Below are positions 53,593 through 64,000 of a stretch of DNA of 64,000 nucleotides, piece by piece. Location of the stretch: positions 36,826,220 through 36,890,219 of the forward strand of contig CM055816.1 of assembly GCA_029582265.1 (NCBI GenBank), given 5' to 3'. The translations under genes were made by a program, and so were the position numbers. The notes beneath the pieces are model-generated. The model was not told the origin of the DNA, ran no database searches, and worked only from the letters and a program-made list of their open reading frames with translations. Source of the stretch: Zoroaster sp. YZ-2022. Its lineage: Eukaryota; Echinodermata; Asteroidea; Forcipulatida; Zoroasteridae. The number at the start of each line of letters is the position of its first letter. Position 1 is the first letter of the stretch.

Positions 53593-54881
53593 TAAAACGA
53601 TTGTGGTTGACAAGTAAACCTCTCGATTCGAAAAAAAGGGCCATTGCTTTTAGGGCATCATTATAACAAGGGAAAGCAGTAACAACAAATTAAAAATAAA
53701 ATGAATTTTGATTATTTGGACATGATTGGTGCTTTTGAAAAAGGAGGCCTTGGCAATGAACTTTATAGATTGCATTGACATTTCACATAAGGACTGGGAA
53801 ATGGATTGGGGCGGGAAAATAGGAATGTGGTTTACAAACAGGAGTGTGATTTACAAGCAGACTACTGCGTCATCCATCAAACATTTAAGGGGCTGATTCA
53901 GATGCTTAACAATATGCGCTTGTACTACATATAGTATAGTGCGAGGACTAAACTAAAGGGATAACATAGGTCCTCGTTTGCCAGTTCTTTCTTCTCAGAT
54001 ATCCTCGGAAGCGCGTTGTGTACAAATCCAATGGAGATTGCTTCAAACAGTTAAGGTCCAATAACAATGGGAATAAAAGAAGGGAACACATAGAGGTCTC
54101 CGTCCTCGGTTATGCTGATATGTACGAATGCGTGTGTGTTGGGGGGGGGGGGGGCAGAGAAGTGTGCTTCCTGTTTTGTTGGGCCGACTCTTTAACGAGA
54201 AAGAGTTAATCGCATGGTCCACCAGTGCAGTACAAAATCCATAATGTATACACAAGCAAAACATCTGAAAATTAAATCTAGCATATTCATATATACATCT
54301 GACTTTAACAATGTGATAACGAATTGAAATGTGATCTATCTGGATGGGAGTACAACAGTGTTAAGCACTGGCTCCGATTTACATAAAAATAATTTACAAA
54401 AATAAACATTTGCTCAACCGGCCAACAACAAATATCATATATCCCAATTAGGTCTACAATTTTGTTTTTTTACATTACGATTAATCTATTGGCATTTATA
54501 AGTACTGATTAGTTTCTTAAGAATTCTTTAGTAATAACTTGCATATTATTCTGTGTATAAAAATATTGAGACAAAATAACTTTGATTGTTTATACAAATT
54601 CGTCTGCCTTCAAGAAAAAATGATTAAAATGCTTACAATAATCCTCAATCCATATAATTTAAAAAAAAATACATCTATCATAAACAGCCACCGTTTCAAA
54701 AACTACTACAAAATTTGGAGAAAGCCAACATGATAAATAAAGCTGCATATTGTCAATAGTTAATTAGGCACATTCGAAGATGGATACCAGACTTGAATAT
54801 AACTCGTCAAAACCTATCTTCATATATCGTGTTAAATTTAACTATATATCTTTGTAAAATTAATACATTTTTCTTAATTAA

Positions 54882-55246
54882 CCCTCCTACTGTTTGACCA
54901 TTTGAAACCATTCAAAATTTCCACTTACCAAAAGGCCCATTGGTTTTGTACACACATGGTGATACCATTTGAACAATGTTGGTAGCAAGCTTTACTACCA
55001 TTCAAATCCATTAAAATGCATAGAGGGTCCATTGATTCACCACTTAGAAGTATCCAAACAAGGTTTTGTATTAGCTGTACTACCATTTGGAAAGATCCAA
55101 ACAAGGTTTTGTATTAGCTGACCTACCATTCAAAACCATTTGGGGGAATCAATACTGCACAGTTATTTCACCATTCAAAACCACAAAAGCGAATGGTTTC
55201 AAATGGTGGATCAACGTGTATGAAAAAGGTACTAGAAGTAGGAGGG
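54882..55246. mobile_element. piggyBac-type MITE with TTAA target site
   Basis: The ends CCCTCCTACT and AGTAGGAGGG are perfect inverses, flanked on both sides by TTAA (54878-54881 and 55247-55250). The interior is made of diverged repeats of accattcaaaaccatt in both orientations. TTAA with CCC...GGG ends is the piggyBac signature. Confidence 0.8.
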
Positions 55247-55250
55247 TTAA

Positions 55251-56284
55251 TATACTATTTGGCTGAAGAGTCAGCATAACTACACATAACAACCGACTAC
55301 AAATGTTCATTAATACAATTTGGTAAGAGTCTGTGTAATTATATACATCCGATTACAAATATTAACAATAAAATAGATCATTAATATACACCGTGCTTTC
55401 TTCAATGTCCACACGATTTTTACATCAATATTAATTCTGAGTGATAATCAATTTTCTTCAATTCCTCAAAAAAAAAATTTGTAACGTGGGTTGGAATATT
55501 ACAATAATTTGGCTCGAAAATGTGCAATTTGTTTTTGTTCTTTCTTATTATTATAAGTGATGCCGAGCTTCTTCACAGAAGAGTCATATTGTTTTTCTTC
55601 TAAATAAATCCATAATGGGCAAACAGAGGCTTGAATGTGACCAGTTCTGGCAAAACCCAAAACTTCTCTGCATTTACCATAATGCGTGTAACAGTCATGA
55701 AAAGTTCAAAAAATTACCCCAGAGACCAGTTTGAAGGACCAGTTTGAGGGACCAGTTTTCATGTCACCATATAGAGCAATTTCTCAAGATTTTGATGGAA
55801 AAGAAAAATCCTGAAACGTAATTTTCACGATAAATCTGGGAGGTCACTTTTGGGAGGTCACTTTTGAAAATTGGGTCCAAGTTTAGGGTTTTGCCACAGC
55901 CAGTCAAATATAGGCTGGCCCCTGTTATGTATTGAGCATCTGTGGCTAAGATCACACTTGGGTACAGGGAATCCATCAAAGATGGCTGCAGCGTGCTATT
56001 TTGTCATTATTGAAGGTAACATGCAAGCATAAAAATTAGCATTAATATTTCTAACATACAATTTAAAGATTACATACGTAATAAAATAAACATAGTTTCT
56101 GCATAAGGCACTGGGTTATCGTATCCAATTTCAGACAAGAAATTGGTAACTTTGTACAGGGGAATGTTTAACATAATATTGCTCTGATCTTTCACAAGTG
56201 AGAAGCAATCAATTTAAAACAACGTGAAAATGCATTCCAATGTTTTGATCGTCAAATACAACTTTCGCTATCCTTAATCGGAAT
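55251..56284. other. No gene seen
   Basis: AT-rich. Short direct repeats (gaccagtttgaggg, 55732-55760; ttttgggaggtcact, 55840-55866) but no supportable gene. Confidence 0.45.
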
Positions 56285-56435
56285 TTGGATCAGCTTGTCA
56301 AAGTTGTATTCTTCTGAAGACGATCAGAGCATGCTGATCGAAATGTCCAATTGTAACCAACCAGTTCTTTTCAGCACTGTTTACTACTAAAACTAAGGGA
56401 ATTTCTACATGGTGTCACCGCAAAACAGTCTTTAC
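56285..56435. mobile_element. Foldback MITE family F, copy 4 (half)
   Basis: Matches the right arm of the copy at 49183 (gacgatcagagcatgctgat to catggtgtcaccgcaa) with more divergence. The left arm is missing. Confidence 0.65.
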
Positions 56436-57156
56436 TTTTCTGTCAAGAATATTTTGGAAATAATTTGACAAATCTGACTAAAACACGTAATGTTTCTCAG
56501 TTGGTTCACACATATCTGAGAAAAACTTAAAAGTTTCCAAAATACATTTATATTTATTTGTGGAGATTTTGTTCTCATCTTATTTTACTTTAGTAAAAAA
56601 ATAATAATTTGACCAATATTACTAAAATGATAACACTTCAGACAGAAATATTACAAGGGATGTTTGATACCATCATCAACTTTATACCATTTTGTTTTTA
56701 AATATTTCATCATTGTTTTTGAGATAACCAATGTTTAATTGCCCCTCTTCATTATGAGCCCTACAGTACTAATAACCTGACATACATTATTTTTTGGGGT
56801 AAGAAATAAACAAATAGGATCCATATTAAAAGGATCAGCAGTGCATGGAATCGAAATACTTGTTTCAGATTAACCCTAACCTTCTCAAATCCTCCAAAAT
56901 CCTCTTTGCCAAAGTGAAGAATTTTGAAGGATTGCTACATGCTCTTTGCTAAAGTGAAGGCTATTAGGCATACATGCCTTTCCATGGTACATGTACATTC
57001 ATGTTTGTTGTAGTGATTGCAAGGTCAGTGCTTGGGTCAGTGGACACTGTTTATTGCTCCATGCATGCAGGGAGGGTCCCTGGTCATGTACATGTATCAC
57101 ATATTAGAAACTCGTGTGTATACACCTGTCATGTGCTTGCTTTACAAATGAAGGAT

Positions 57157-57302
57157 TTTTAAGGATTCAGGTTATGTGTAAGCAAATGGGCCTAAGGAGT
57201 TAGGAAGGATTCAGGTTATGTGTAAGCAAATGGGCCTAGGGAGTTAGGAAGGATTCAGGTTATGTGTAAGCAAATGTGCCTACTGCCTAGGGAGTTAGGG
57301 TT
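57157..57302. repeat. Minisatellite, three ~43-47-bp units
   Basis: Units of aaggattcaggttatgtgta...gggcctaaggagttag at 57159, 57206 and 57250. Confidence 0.9.
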
Positions 57303-58279
57303 AACTCAGTGACTGAAAATAATCTCTCACATAATGAGACAAACTTAGATAAACTGCTTCTACGAATATGCTTATCTTTGTCTTGATGAAGCAAGAAATG
57401 AAAGTTTTCGCTTATTACAATGTGTCTTTAACAAGAAAATGTTAAAAATGCATCCACATTTTTATAGTCATTTTCAGAAAGTCACAAATTCAGTTAAGAA
57501 AACTATTTTATTAATTTCATTAAAACAGTAGCACTTCAGACAAAAATATTTCAAGGGATGTTTGAGGTATCATAAACAAGTAATTAGTTTAGGTAAAACT
57601 GATCAGTTTAGGTAAAACTTAAAAAAAAATCATTTGATATTACTAACATTACCTCCCTTTAAACAGAAGGTACAACATTTGTAATAAACCTGTATACAAA
57701 ATGACCAAATTATTATCAGAAAGTTTACATGAAGTGAAGTTAGTACCAGTCATTTTTTTTTTTTTCGTCAACAGGGACATACGTTCTACATGTACATGCG
57801 GGGACCAAATTTCCCATATACTAAGCATGGTGGCTAAGAGAGGCCCTCGTAAAAATTGGGCAAACGTTCATACCCCAATGTGAAAAAGTCATTTAAAACA
57901 CAGTGCGGCAGAATTCCAATCGATCCAGCAATTGGACATAGCAAAAAAATAAAATAAAAAAAGAATGCCAATGTGCTGAGGCAACGCACGTGGACACTAG
58001 AAACTAGAGAAATTTTTCTTATTACTTAGACTCCACATATAACTGAAACTTTCGCAAATGGTTACTTATCAAGCCTATTTCTACAAGCGATTTGGTATTT
58101 CAGTATTCTCCAGGAGGCAATTCATATAATTTTGGAAATACATTCTATCATAAAACTGCCACGTTCCAAAAATTATTGTGGTTGACAAGCAAACCATTCG
58201 ATTCGAAAAAAGGGAAATGGGTAAGGCAAACGGTTCAATCAATACTTGACAACATTTTCTTGGCTTACTCTTCCATGAC

Positions 58280-58423
58280 CTAGTTTGAGGCAACATCTGG
58301 TTTCATGCGCATGAAATCCAGGGAAGCGTACTCGGTTGATTCTTCAGTTTGGATTGGGGGCTTGTCTGGAGGGTGAGCCTTCAAATGGGAGACTTCAGCA
58401 TAAATCAGTCCTTCTTCAGTGAC
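58280..58423 (-). CDS. Terminal exon of an ITIM/ITSM-bearing receptor-like tail
   Basis: A good acceptor (CACCTTTTCAG) precedes an exon of 48 codons ending in TAG; only phase 0 is open. The product is hydrophilic and starts VTEEGLIYAEVSHLKAH. LIYAEV fits the ITIM pattern (I/V/L-x-Y-x-x-L/V). About 24 residues later TEYASL fits the ITSM pattern (T-x-Y-x-x-V/I/L). Paired motifs with this spacing are typical of inhibitory immune receptors whose phosphotyrosines recruit SH2 phosphatases. The tail ends PDVASN. It is GC-richer than its flanks and has no stops or shifts. Which receptor family it belongs to cannot be told without the ectodomain. A hydrophobic stretch on the same strand at 62655-62570 could be its membrane exon. 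Confidence 0.6.
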   Translation of the reverse strand, partial: VTEEGLIYAEVSHLKAHPPDKPPIQTEESTEYASLDFMRMKPDVASN

Positions 58424-58769
58424 CTGAAAAGGTGGATACATTTTTTTTTTTTAAACGATAACAATTACACAATTACTGAATTATAAAGTATTAAGTACTA
58501 TAGGTGAAGTAGGTTAAATATATGAAGTAGGTGATGGTACCAAACATCCCAAGAAATGATTCCTTCTGAAATGCCGACATTTTTTTGAAAACTTGAAATA
58601 TACATTGTATTAATAATTTAATAAATTTTACCTTTTTAGAATGAATGAAACAATTTTGAATACATTTTCAATGTTCTCGTTACCCATAATGAAATGAGCT
58701 TAAACACTATCACAGATTGGTTCCTGCAGATATCTCTTGATTCTTATGAAGTATGAATGCATTAACGGA

Positions 58770-58925
58770 CAATTTACCAATGGTGTACCATTCCTTTAAG
58801 ACCTGTTTACATAATTAACATGACAATTTACCAATGGTGTACCGTTCCTTTAAGGCCTGTTTACATAATTAAAGTGACAATTTACCAATGGTGTACCGTT
58901 CCTTTAAAGCCTGTTTACATAATTA
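58770..58925. repeat. Minisatellite, three ~54-bp units
   Basis: Units of acaatttaccaatggtgtac...cctgtttacataattaa at 58771, 58823 and 58877. Confidence 0.9.
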
Positions 58926-59014
58926 AACATAACTTTACCAGCAAGAGTATATAAAAAATGGGATTTTCTCAATGACTTCATGATTTTATCACATGCAGCA
59001 AAAGCTAATTATAA

Positions 59015-59135
59015 GTGTGGTGGCCGAGTGGTCTAGTGCATTGAACTCAAGTTCTGGTGTTGTCAGAACTTGTGTGCTTGACCATATATGATTTGTCCTT
59101 CGGATGGGATGTTAAGCTGTTGGTCCTATATATAC
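59015..59135 (+). repeat. tRNA-like SINE head
   Basis: ggtggccgagtggtctagtg (box A-like), then gaactcaagttctggtgttg and gatttgtccttcggatggga, both found inverted in the doubled SINE head at 29730-29870. The 3' body is missing; a MITE lies directly after. Confidence 0.6.
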
Positions 59136-59145
59136 ACTACTCAAA

Positions 59146-59206
59146 ACAATTTAGGGAACACCAGAATAAAAATCCTGTGTTCCCTAAATTGTTTTGAGTA
59201 GTATAC
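59146..59206. mobile_element. Tc1/mariner MITE family M, copy 2 (minimal)
   Basis: Only about 61 bp: two inverted ends (ACTACTCAAAACAATTTAGG and inverse) nearly touching. TA dinucleotides flank both ends. Confidence 0.8.
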
Positions 59207-59870
59207 TATTAGTACTCCTACAATCAGTGCAATTTTTGAAACAACCCATTCAGGCCACTCCAAGCCATTAGCTGTTGCCAGTGGCCTACTATGGTTACCC
59301 TTCTGTGTACTGTCACACCACTGAGATGTACAGGGTAAAGTGGTCTCCCATGATACATTGTAGGCCATACTAATATGTTCAAACATTTAGTGTCCTTGAG
59401 TGGCACATGGTTGATTACTTGGAAAGGACAGGACTGTACATGTATGTACTGAAGGTTGCTGAAGAAGAGCATTTAGTGGATCAGAGTGGCCTCCATGTGT
59501 AGAAGGGTTTTAATCAAATAGACCAAGGCTAGAGGCTATACCAGTTGCACTTTCAACAAGTAAAGCCATGTGTACTTATGTAGGTTAATTTCTAACTATA
59601 CCTCCATGGGTTACATGTAAGTCAATCCTTTTAAAATTAGCATTCACTGTATCTTCGAGAATTTAAAAAACATATATAAATAAATACAAAAATAGTAGTT
59701 TGACCTAAAATGTCAAAATTAGGACTTTTCTTAAAGGGAAATTGACACAGACACTGGAACACATGCAACGGAAATTCCCCAGGTCCCCATGGCTACGCCG
59801 CTGTATATATACTGCGTTATACTGTCTTTTATCTTTAGATTTTAACAAATTTCTATTTTTGATATATATA

Positions 59871-60104
59871 TATATACTACTGAAAACAATTTAGGGAACA
59901 CCGGATTTTTATAGGTTTGGGCCATGTGCAATGTCATGTACCAGCAATATTGACACAATGGCCGTGCTCAATCTGCCACACATGTCTAAATTCTTTGTTA
60001 ACTCATCCATTCTGTGAAACATTGTGTTTTATCTGAAATAAATGATCTTGCTTTAACTGAGATTGTTCCGGTGTTCCCTAAATTGTTTTGAGTAGTATAT
60101 ATAT
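59871..60104. mobile_element. Tc1/mariner MITE family M, copy 3
   Basis: Inverted ends TACTACTGAAAACAATTTAG and inverse, with internal sequence (cattgtgttttatctgaaat) shared with copies 1 and 4. A TA run flanks the left side. Confidence 0.85.
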
Positions 60105-60675
60105 AATTATTTATTGCAATTTATTTTTGTAATATCAGTGGTTATGGGTATGAAGGCCCCTGGGCCACATTTATTTAGTTAACTTTTTCATGCCCTGGCA
60201 TGTTCCACTGGTAATGCTGTTTTGTATATTGTGTTTTATGCCGAATAAATAAATAATAATAATAATAATAATAATAATAAGGAAGGCTGGGTAAGAGAGT
60301 GGGTCATTTAAATATTTATATGCACATGTAAGTCACAAGAGGGCACTCTTCAAGGGTACCACAAAGCAGACATAACTGTTTATCAAGTTAATTCCTAACC
60401 AAATGAAACATTTCCTTGGGTGGGCCGCACTTGTTGACAAAGAACTTGTGGAATGTTCTACAAATATATAAGCCAATCATAAGTAAACATATCCCTTTAT
60501 GTCTTCATATCGAGTAACATGTGTTTTGTTTGCATTTCTGCTGCACTTGGTACCATTAAACTAAAAAAAGTTTGGAAAATAACAAATAAGTATCACAGTA
60601 CAATGTGCATTCAAAGGCATTGGGGAAATATCATCCTATGACTAACATCCGGCTCTTTGAATTTTTGTTGAAGTA

Positions 60676-60941
60676 TACTACTCAAAACAATTTAGGGAAC
60701 ACCGGATTTACTGCCAGAGGTGGTCACACCCGTTATTGAAATGTTCCATGAACCGGGATTTTCATTTGCAACCCCCTCTCTCTTTCAGTTGTCATGTCAT
60801 GAAATGTGTAATCACTACATGCATCCTTTATCGTCTGTTTCTCATCAATTCTGTGAAACATTGTGTTTATCTAAAATGAATGATCTTGCTTTAACTGAGA
60901 TTATTCCGGTGTTCCCTAAATTATTTTGAGTAGTATATTTT
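60676..60941. mobile_element. Tc1/mariner MITE family M, copy 4
   Basis: Inverted ends TACTACTCAAAACAATTTAG and inverse, with the same interior (catgcatcctttatcgtctg) as copy 1. Confidence 0.85.
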
Positions 60942-61134
60942 AATTATACCATTGCTGCTCTTTCTATTTGTGTTCTTTAAATAAATATGCCTTACGTCAA
61001 AAAATGGGTTAGGAATACAGTATGAGCCAGAGGGGTGTCTGGGTGTTCAAGAGACACCCCGTTTTGAAATTTCAGCAAATTTGGACACCCTATTTCTAAA
61101 TCCTGGCTAATACCTTGGTTAGGAAAAATCAAAA

Positions 61135-62095
61135 TCAAAATCAAAATCAAAATCAAAATCAAAAAAAAATTAAATAAAAATTAAAATAACTAGAGATTCG
61201 AGTTTGTTACACAAACTCTAGGTGTTCGGGAGGAAGTAAAGGTCAAATTGGGGTCACCTTTTTGTAAAATTGTTTTGACAAATAACGATCTGTACAATGG
61301 TGCAAATATTGTGAATTTACCTCTTGTGGAAGATTTTGTTTTAAATATTAAACTTTGACTTCCGGTTTAGACATAAAGGTCAAATTGGGGTCACCTTTGT
61401 GTAAATTATTTTTGATAATTAACGATCTGTACAATGGTACAAAAATTGTGAATTTACCTCTTGTGGTTGTTGAGATATGATTTTTGTAAATCACGAAATT
61501 TGACTTCCGGTTTGGACAGGAAGTAAGGTCAAATTGGGGTCACCTTTTTTGTAAATATTTTTCGACAATTGACGATCTATACAATGCTGCAAAAAATGTC
61601 AATTTACCTCTTGTGGTTGTTGAGATATGATTTTTTTAAATATTAAACTTTGACTTCCGGTTTGGACAGGAAGTAAGGTCAAATTGGGGTCACCTTTTTG
61701 TAAATATTTTTTGACAATTAACGATCTGTACAATGGTGAAAGAATTGTGAATTTATCTCTTGTGGTTGTTGAGATATGATTTTTTTTAATATTAAACTTT
61801 GACTTCCGGTTTGGACAGGAAGTAAGGTCAAATCGGGGTCACTCACAACTCGAGTTTCATCTACTTGTTAAGTTCTAAGTATATGCCAAGTTTCAAGTTC
61901 GTGTGAAGTTTGCAAGTATGTGTTTTTTTTGCGGACAGTCACGGGGGATAAGAAGAAGAAGAAGAAGTAAAAAAAAAAACAAAAAAAACGTACAAAAACA
62001 ATAGGTGTTTCGGGTACATACCCGAACACCTAAAAATAAAAATAAAAATAAAAATAATAAAAATAAAAATAAAAATAAAAATAAAAATAAAAATA
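61135..62095 (-). mobile_element. Helitron-like element with internal tandem repeats
   Basis: Read on the minus strand, the 3' end at 61218-61189 is a perfect 8-bp stem (GAGTTTGT / ACAAACTC), six bases, CTAG, then T, as in Helitrons. The interior (61225-61850) has about four and a half units of about 140 bp (gacttccggtttggacagga). Near 62004-62022 is a second hairpin (GGGTA...TACCC). Simple AAAATC and AAAAAT runs flank both ends. No coding capacity. Confidence 0.55.
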
Positions 62096-62172
62096 AAAAT
62101 AACGTGGACTTATATAGTGCACGTATATTTTATCCACCAAACTGGTGCTCAAGGCGCATTAATAATTGCCAG
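62095..62172 (-). repeat. SINE 3' tail, inverted
   Basis: The (AAAAAT)n run and acgtggacttatatagtgca...gctcaaggcgcattaat are the inverse of the tail at 1354-1432. Confidence 0.7.
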
Positions 62173-62189
62173 ATTATCAAATAAACAAA

Positions 62190-62455
62190 GGGAGGAGGGC
62201 CAAAGTCATGGTACAGCCAAGCCTTTGAGAAGCCTGGCCAGGCCCAAGCTACCTGGCCTCCTAAATCTGTCTTTTATTGTGAATCCTAACCCTGTAACAA
62301 TACAGTACCTGCCAATCAACATAACCTGGGCTTCTGGAGAGCCTAGCCCAGGCAAGCAGAGCTCGTTATAATAGGCCAGTATGGGTAGGGGGAAGCCTAG
62401 GCCTGGCCGGGCTTCTCAAAGGCTTGGCTGTACCATGACTTCGGCCCTTGTCCCT
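62190..62455. mobile_element. MITE with ~50-bp inverted ends
   Basis: GTCATGGTACAGCCAAGCCT and AGGCTTGGCTGTACCATGAC are perfect inverses, and homology extends through gagaagcctggccaggcc and its partner near 62400. Non-coding. Confidence 0.75.
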
Positions 62456-62490
62456 AACTTATGTAATCCTTGTGTGGGTGAAAACCAAAA

Positions 62491-62655
62491 TTAATGATTT
62501 GATGTTTGCCCTTTTACCGACATGAAGCACTGTATACTCAGTGCTTTCCAAGTGTCTGCAGAATTGGGGGCACATGCCACCTGCCAGCCTACAATGGCAC
62601 CCAGGATCACAATATAATACAAAATTACTAATAACAGACATGCAACTTTGTAATT
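62491..62655 (-). CDS. Possible transmembrane-coding stretch
   Basis: The frame reads CNYKVACLLLVILYYIVILG then AIVGWQVACAP: a Lys followed by about 21 hydrophobic residues, compatible with one membrane helix. The part after residue 40 overlaps a short dispersed repeat (ccgacatgaagcactgtata, also at 18330-18360), so any exon likely stops earlier, for example at CAG|GTGGCA near 62588. The upstream T-rich tract could hold an acceptor. It is on the same strand as, and 4.2 kb upstream of, the ITIM-bearing exon. Weak by itself. Confidence 0.25.
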   Translation of the reverse strand, partial: NYKVACLLLVILYYIVILGAIVGWQVACAPNSADTWKALSIQCFMSVKGQTSNH

Positions 62656-63294
62656 GCAAAAAAAAGAGGAAATGGCCGAGCACACAAAACTTTGTACAGT
62701 GTTTTTCAGTTTTCTATAGCACTATTATTAAAGAAAAAAGAGGAAATCATCTGACAGGTGAAAAGAAGGTGCATTGCACCTTCCCGTTAAATTCAGTGTG
62801 TCAAGTCACAAAGAGAAATTCTTGCACAGGGTGTCAAGAGTCAACAGTAATAATATCAAGTGTGTTTGCAGTATAACAAACCAGGAGACGCGTGTGAAGA
62901 TTGGCTATCTACAAACGGCTGTCCGTCTGACATAACCTTCTCTTGATTGTTGGATAAATTTGTTTCAAACTGAGGTCAAAAGCTGGACTGTCCACGCAGC
63001 GCAAACTCATCTAACTGATATGAACCACGCACCCTATTTCAAGACCCCCTTGGTTGTGGTGATAACACAAATATCTAGGGACTCAAACAATATATGCATT
63101 CCATACCATAGACTTGATAATATTTGCTGATGACCCTTAAAGGGAAGGTATAGATAACTTAAAAATAACTACATTTTCAAAATTGAACATAAAAACTTAC
63201 TTAGTGTAAAGCCGATGATGGTTCTAATCTTTACTAGAACAGGGGTGTGATTTGACAAAAGTAAAAAATCCTTTAAAAAAATGCGTAGCAGGCC

Positions 63295-63855
63295 TGGGTC
63301 TCCCTTTGGTCTAGAGGACCAAGCCCCCTGAACCTCCTGTGGGTAGCAGGCCTGGGTCTCCCTTTGGTCTAGAGGACAAAATCGCCTGAACCTCCTGTGG
63401 GTAGCTGGCCTGGGTCTCCCTTTGGTCTAGAGGACAAAATCCCCTGAACCTCCTGTGGGTAGCAGGCATGGGTCTCCCTTTGGTCTAGAGGACAAAGCCC
63501 CCTGAACCTCCTGTGGGTAGCAGGGCTGGGTGTCTCCCTTTGGTCTAGAGGACAAAGCCCCTGAACTTTCTGTGGGTAGCAGGCCTGGGTCTCCCTTTGG
63601 TCTAGAGGACAAAGCCCCCTGAACCTCCTGTGGGTAGCAGGGCTGGGTGTCTCCCTTTGGTCTAGAGGACAAAGCCCCTGAACTTTCTGTGGGTAGCAGG
63701 CCTGGGTCTCCCTTTGGTCTAGAGGACAAAGCCCCCTGAACCTCATGTGGGTAGCAGGCCTGGGTCTCCCTTTGGTCTAGAGGACAGAGCCCCCTGAACC
63801 TCCTGTGGGTAGCAGGCATGGGTCTCCCTTTGGTCTAGAGGACAAAATCCCCTCC
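63295..63855. repeat. Minisatellite, about ten 58-60-bp units
   Basis: Units of gggtagcaggcctgggtctccctt...ctagaggacaaagcc, differing by single changes. Two higher-order forms alternate (gaacctcctgtggg and gaactttctgtggg). The open frames on the minus strand are an effect of the repeat. Confidence 0.95.
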
Positions 63856-64000
63856 TGGATGTAAAATTTTTGAGGATTTACAAACTCTCCACATCCCCAC
63901 AAACAACAATTAGAAACTAAAGCTTTGGATAAAGGCTACTTCATAATTTCCTTTGTGGCTACCTTTCAGAAAATTTGGAGGCACAGCGAGTTTTGTAGAA

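Noticed and set aside
63369..63819. Two overlapping minus-strand frames of 125 and 130 residues with repeated RPKGD / LDQRETQ units
   Set aside because: They are translations of a 58-60-bp minisatellite open in more than one frame; unit length and copy differences are not protein-constrained.

Overview
This is animal nuclear DNA, AT-rich and intron-containing, with tRNA-derived SINEs, several LINE types, Tc1/mariner, hAT, piggyBac and Helitron-like repeats, and a Maverick/Polinton. The mix fits a marine invertebrate, but nothing in the window names a species. No complete host gene is present. Most of the sequence is nested mobile DNA, with a few isolated host-type exons.

Region by region. 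0-5.6 kb: a SINE split by a Tc1/mariner-like element, a candidate transmembrane-segment exon (+, 1802-1993), a hAT-type MITE with a perfect 8-bp target duplication, a CA-bounded tandem repeat, a decayed integrase-type DNA transposon, and a candidate terminal exon (+, 5495-5617). 5.6-12 kb: mostly unassigned DNA with foldback elements, palindromic MITEs and a SINE. 12-16.3 kb: Ty3-type retrotransposon pieces (gag, an LTR, an integrase fragment) abutting two exons of a monocarboxylate-transporter-like gene (-). 16.6-23.3 kb: three LINE fragments nested in one another and in a Tc1 element. 23.8-50.3 kb: three copies of a Helitron-like family whose 3' ends carry a hairpin followed by CTAG|T. The middle copy is split by the main object of the window.

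That object is a 16.95-kb Maverick/Polinton at 27403-44353, with about 0.2-kb terminal inverted repeats and a (T)TCAGT target duplication. It carries protein-primed DNA polymerase B, a retroviral-type integrase, an A32-like packaging ATPase, a probable major capsid protein, several small structural or membrane proteins, a tandem paralogous pair and a Cys-rich protein. Integrase, ATPase and several small genes are intact. PolB is broken by a SINE and a frameshift, the capsid gene has three frame changes, and 37.9-41.4 kb is a graveyard of duplicated and decayed genes. It is therefore a fossil of a virus-like self-synthesising transposon rather than a working one. Both terminal genes start inside the inverted repeats and read inward.

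50.3-64 kb: unassigned DNA with four copies of one Tc1-type MITE, a piggyBac-type MITE, a second Helitron-like element with internal tandem repeats, minisatellites, and the clearest host signal: a terminal exon (-, 58423-58280) coding for a cytoplasmic tail with ITIM-like and ITSM-like tyrosine motifs. A possible transmembrane segment lies 4 kb upstream on the same strand.
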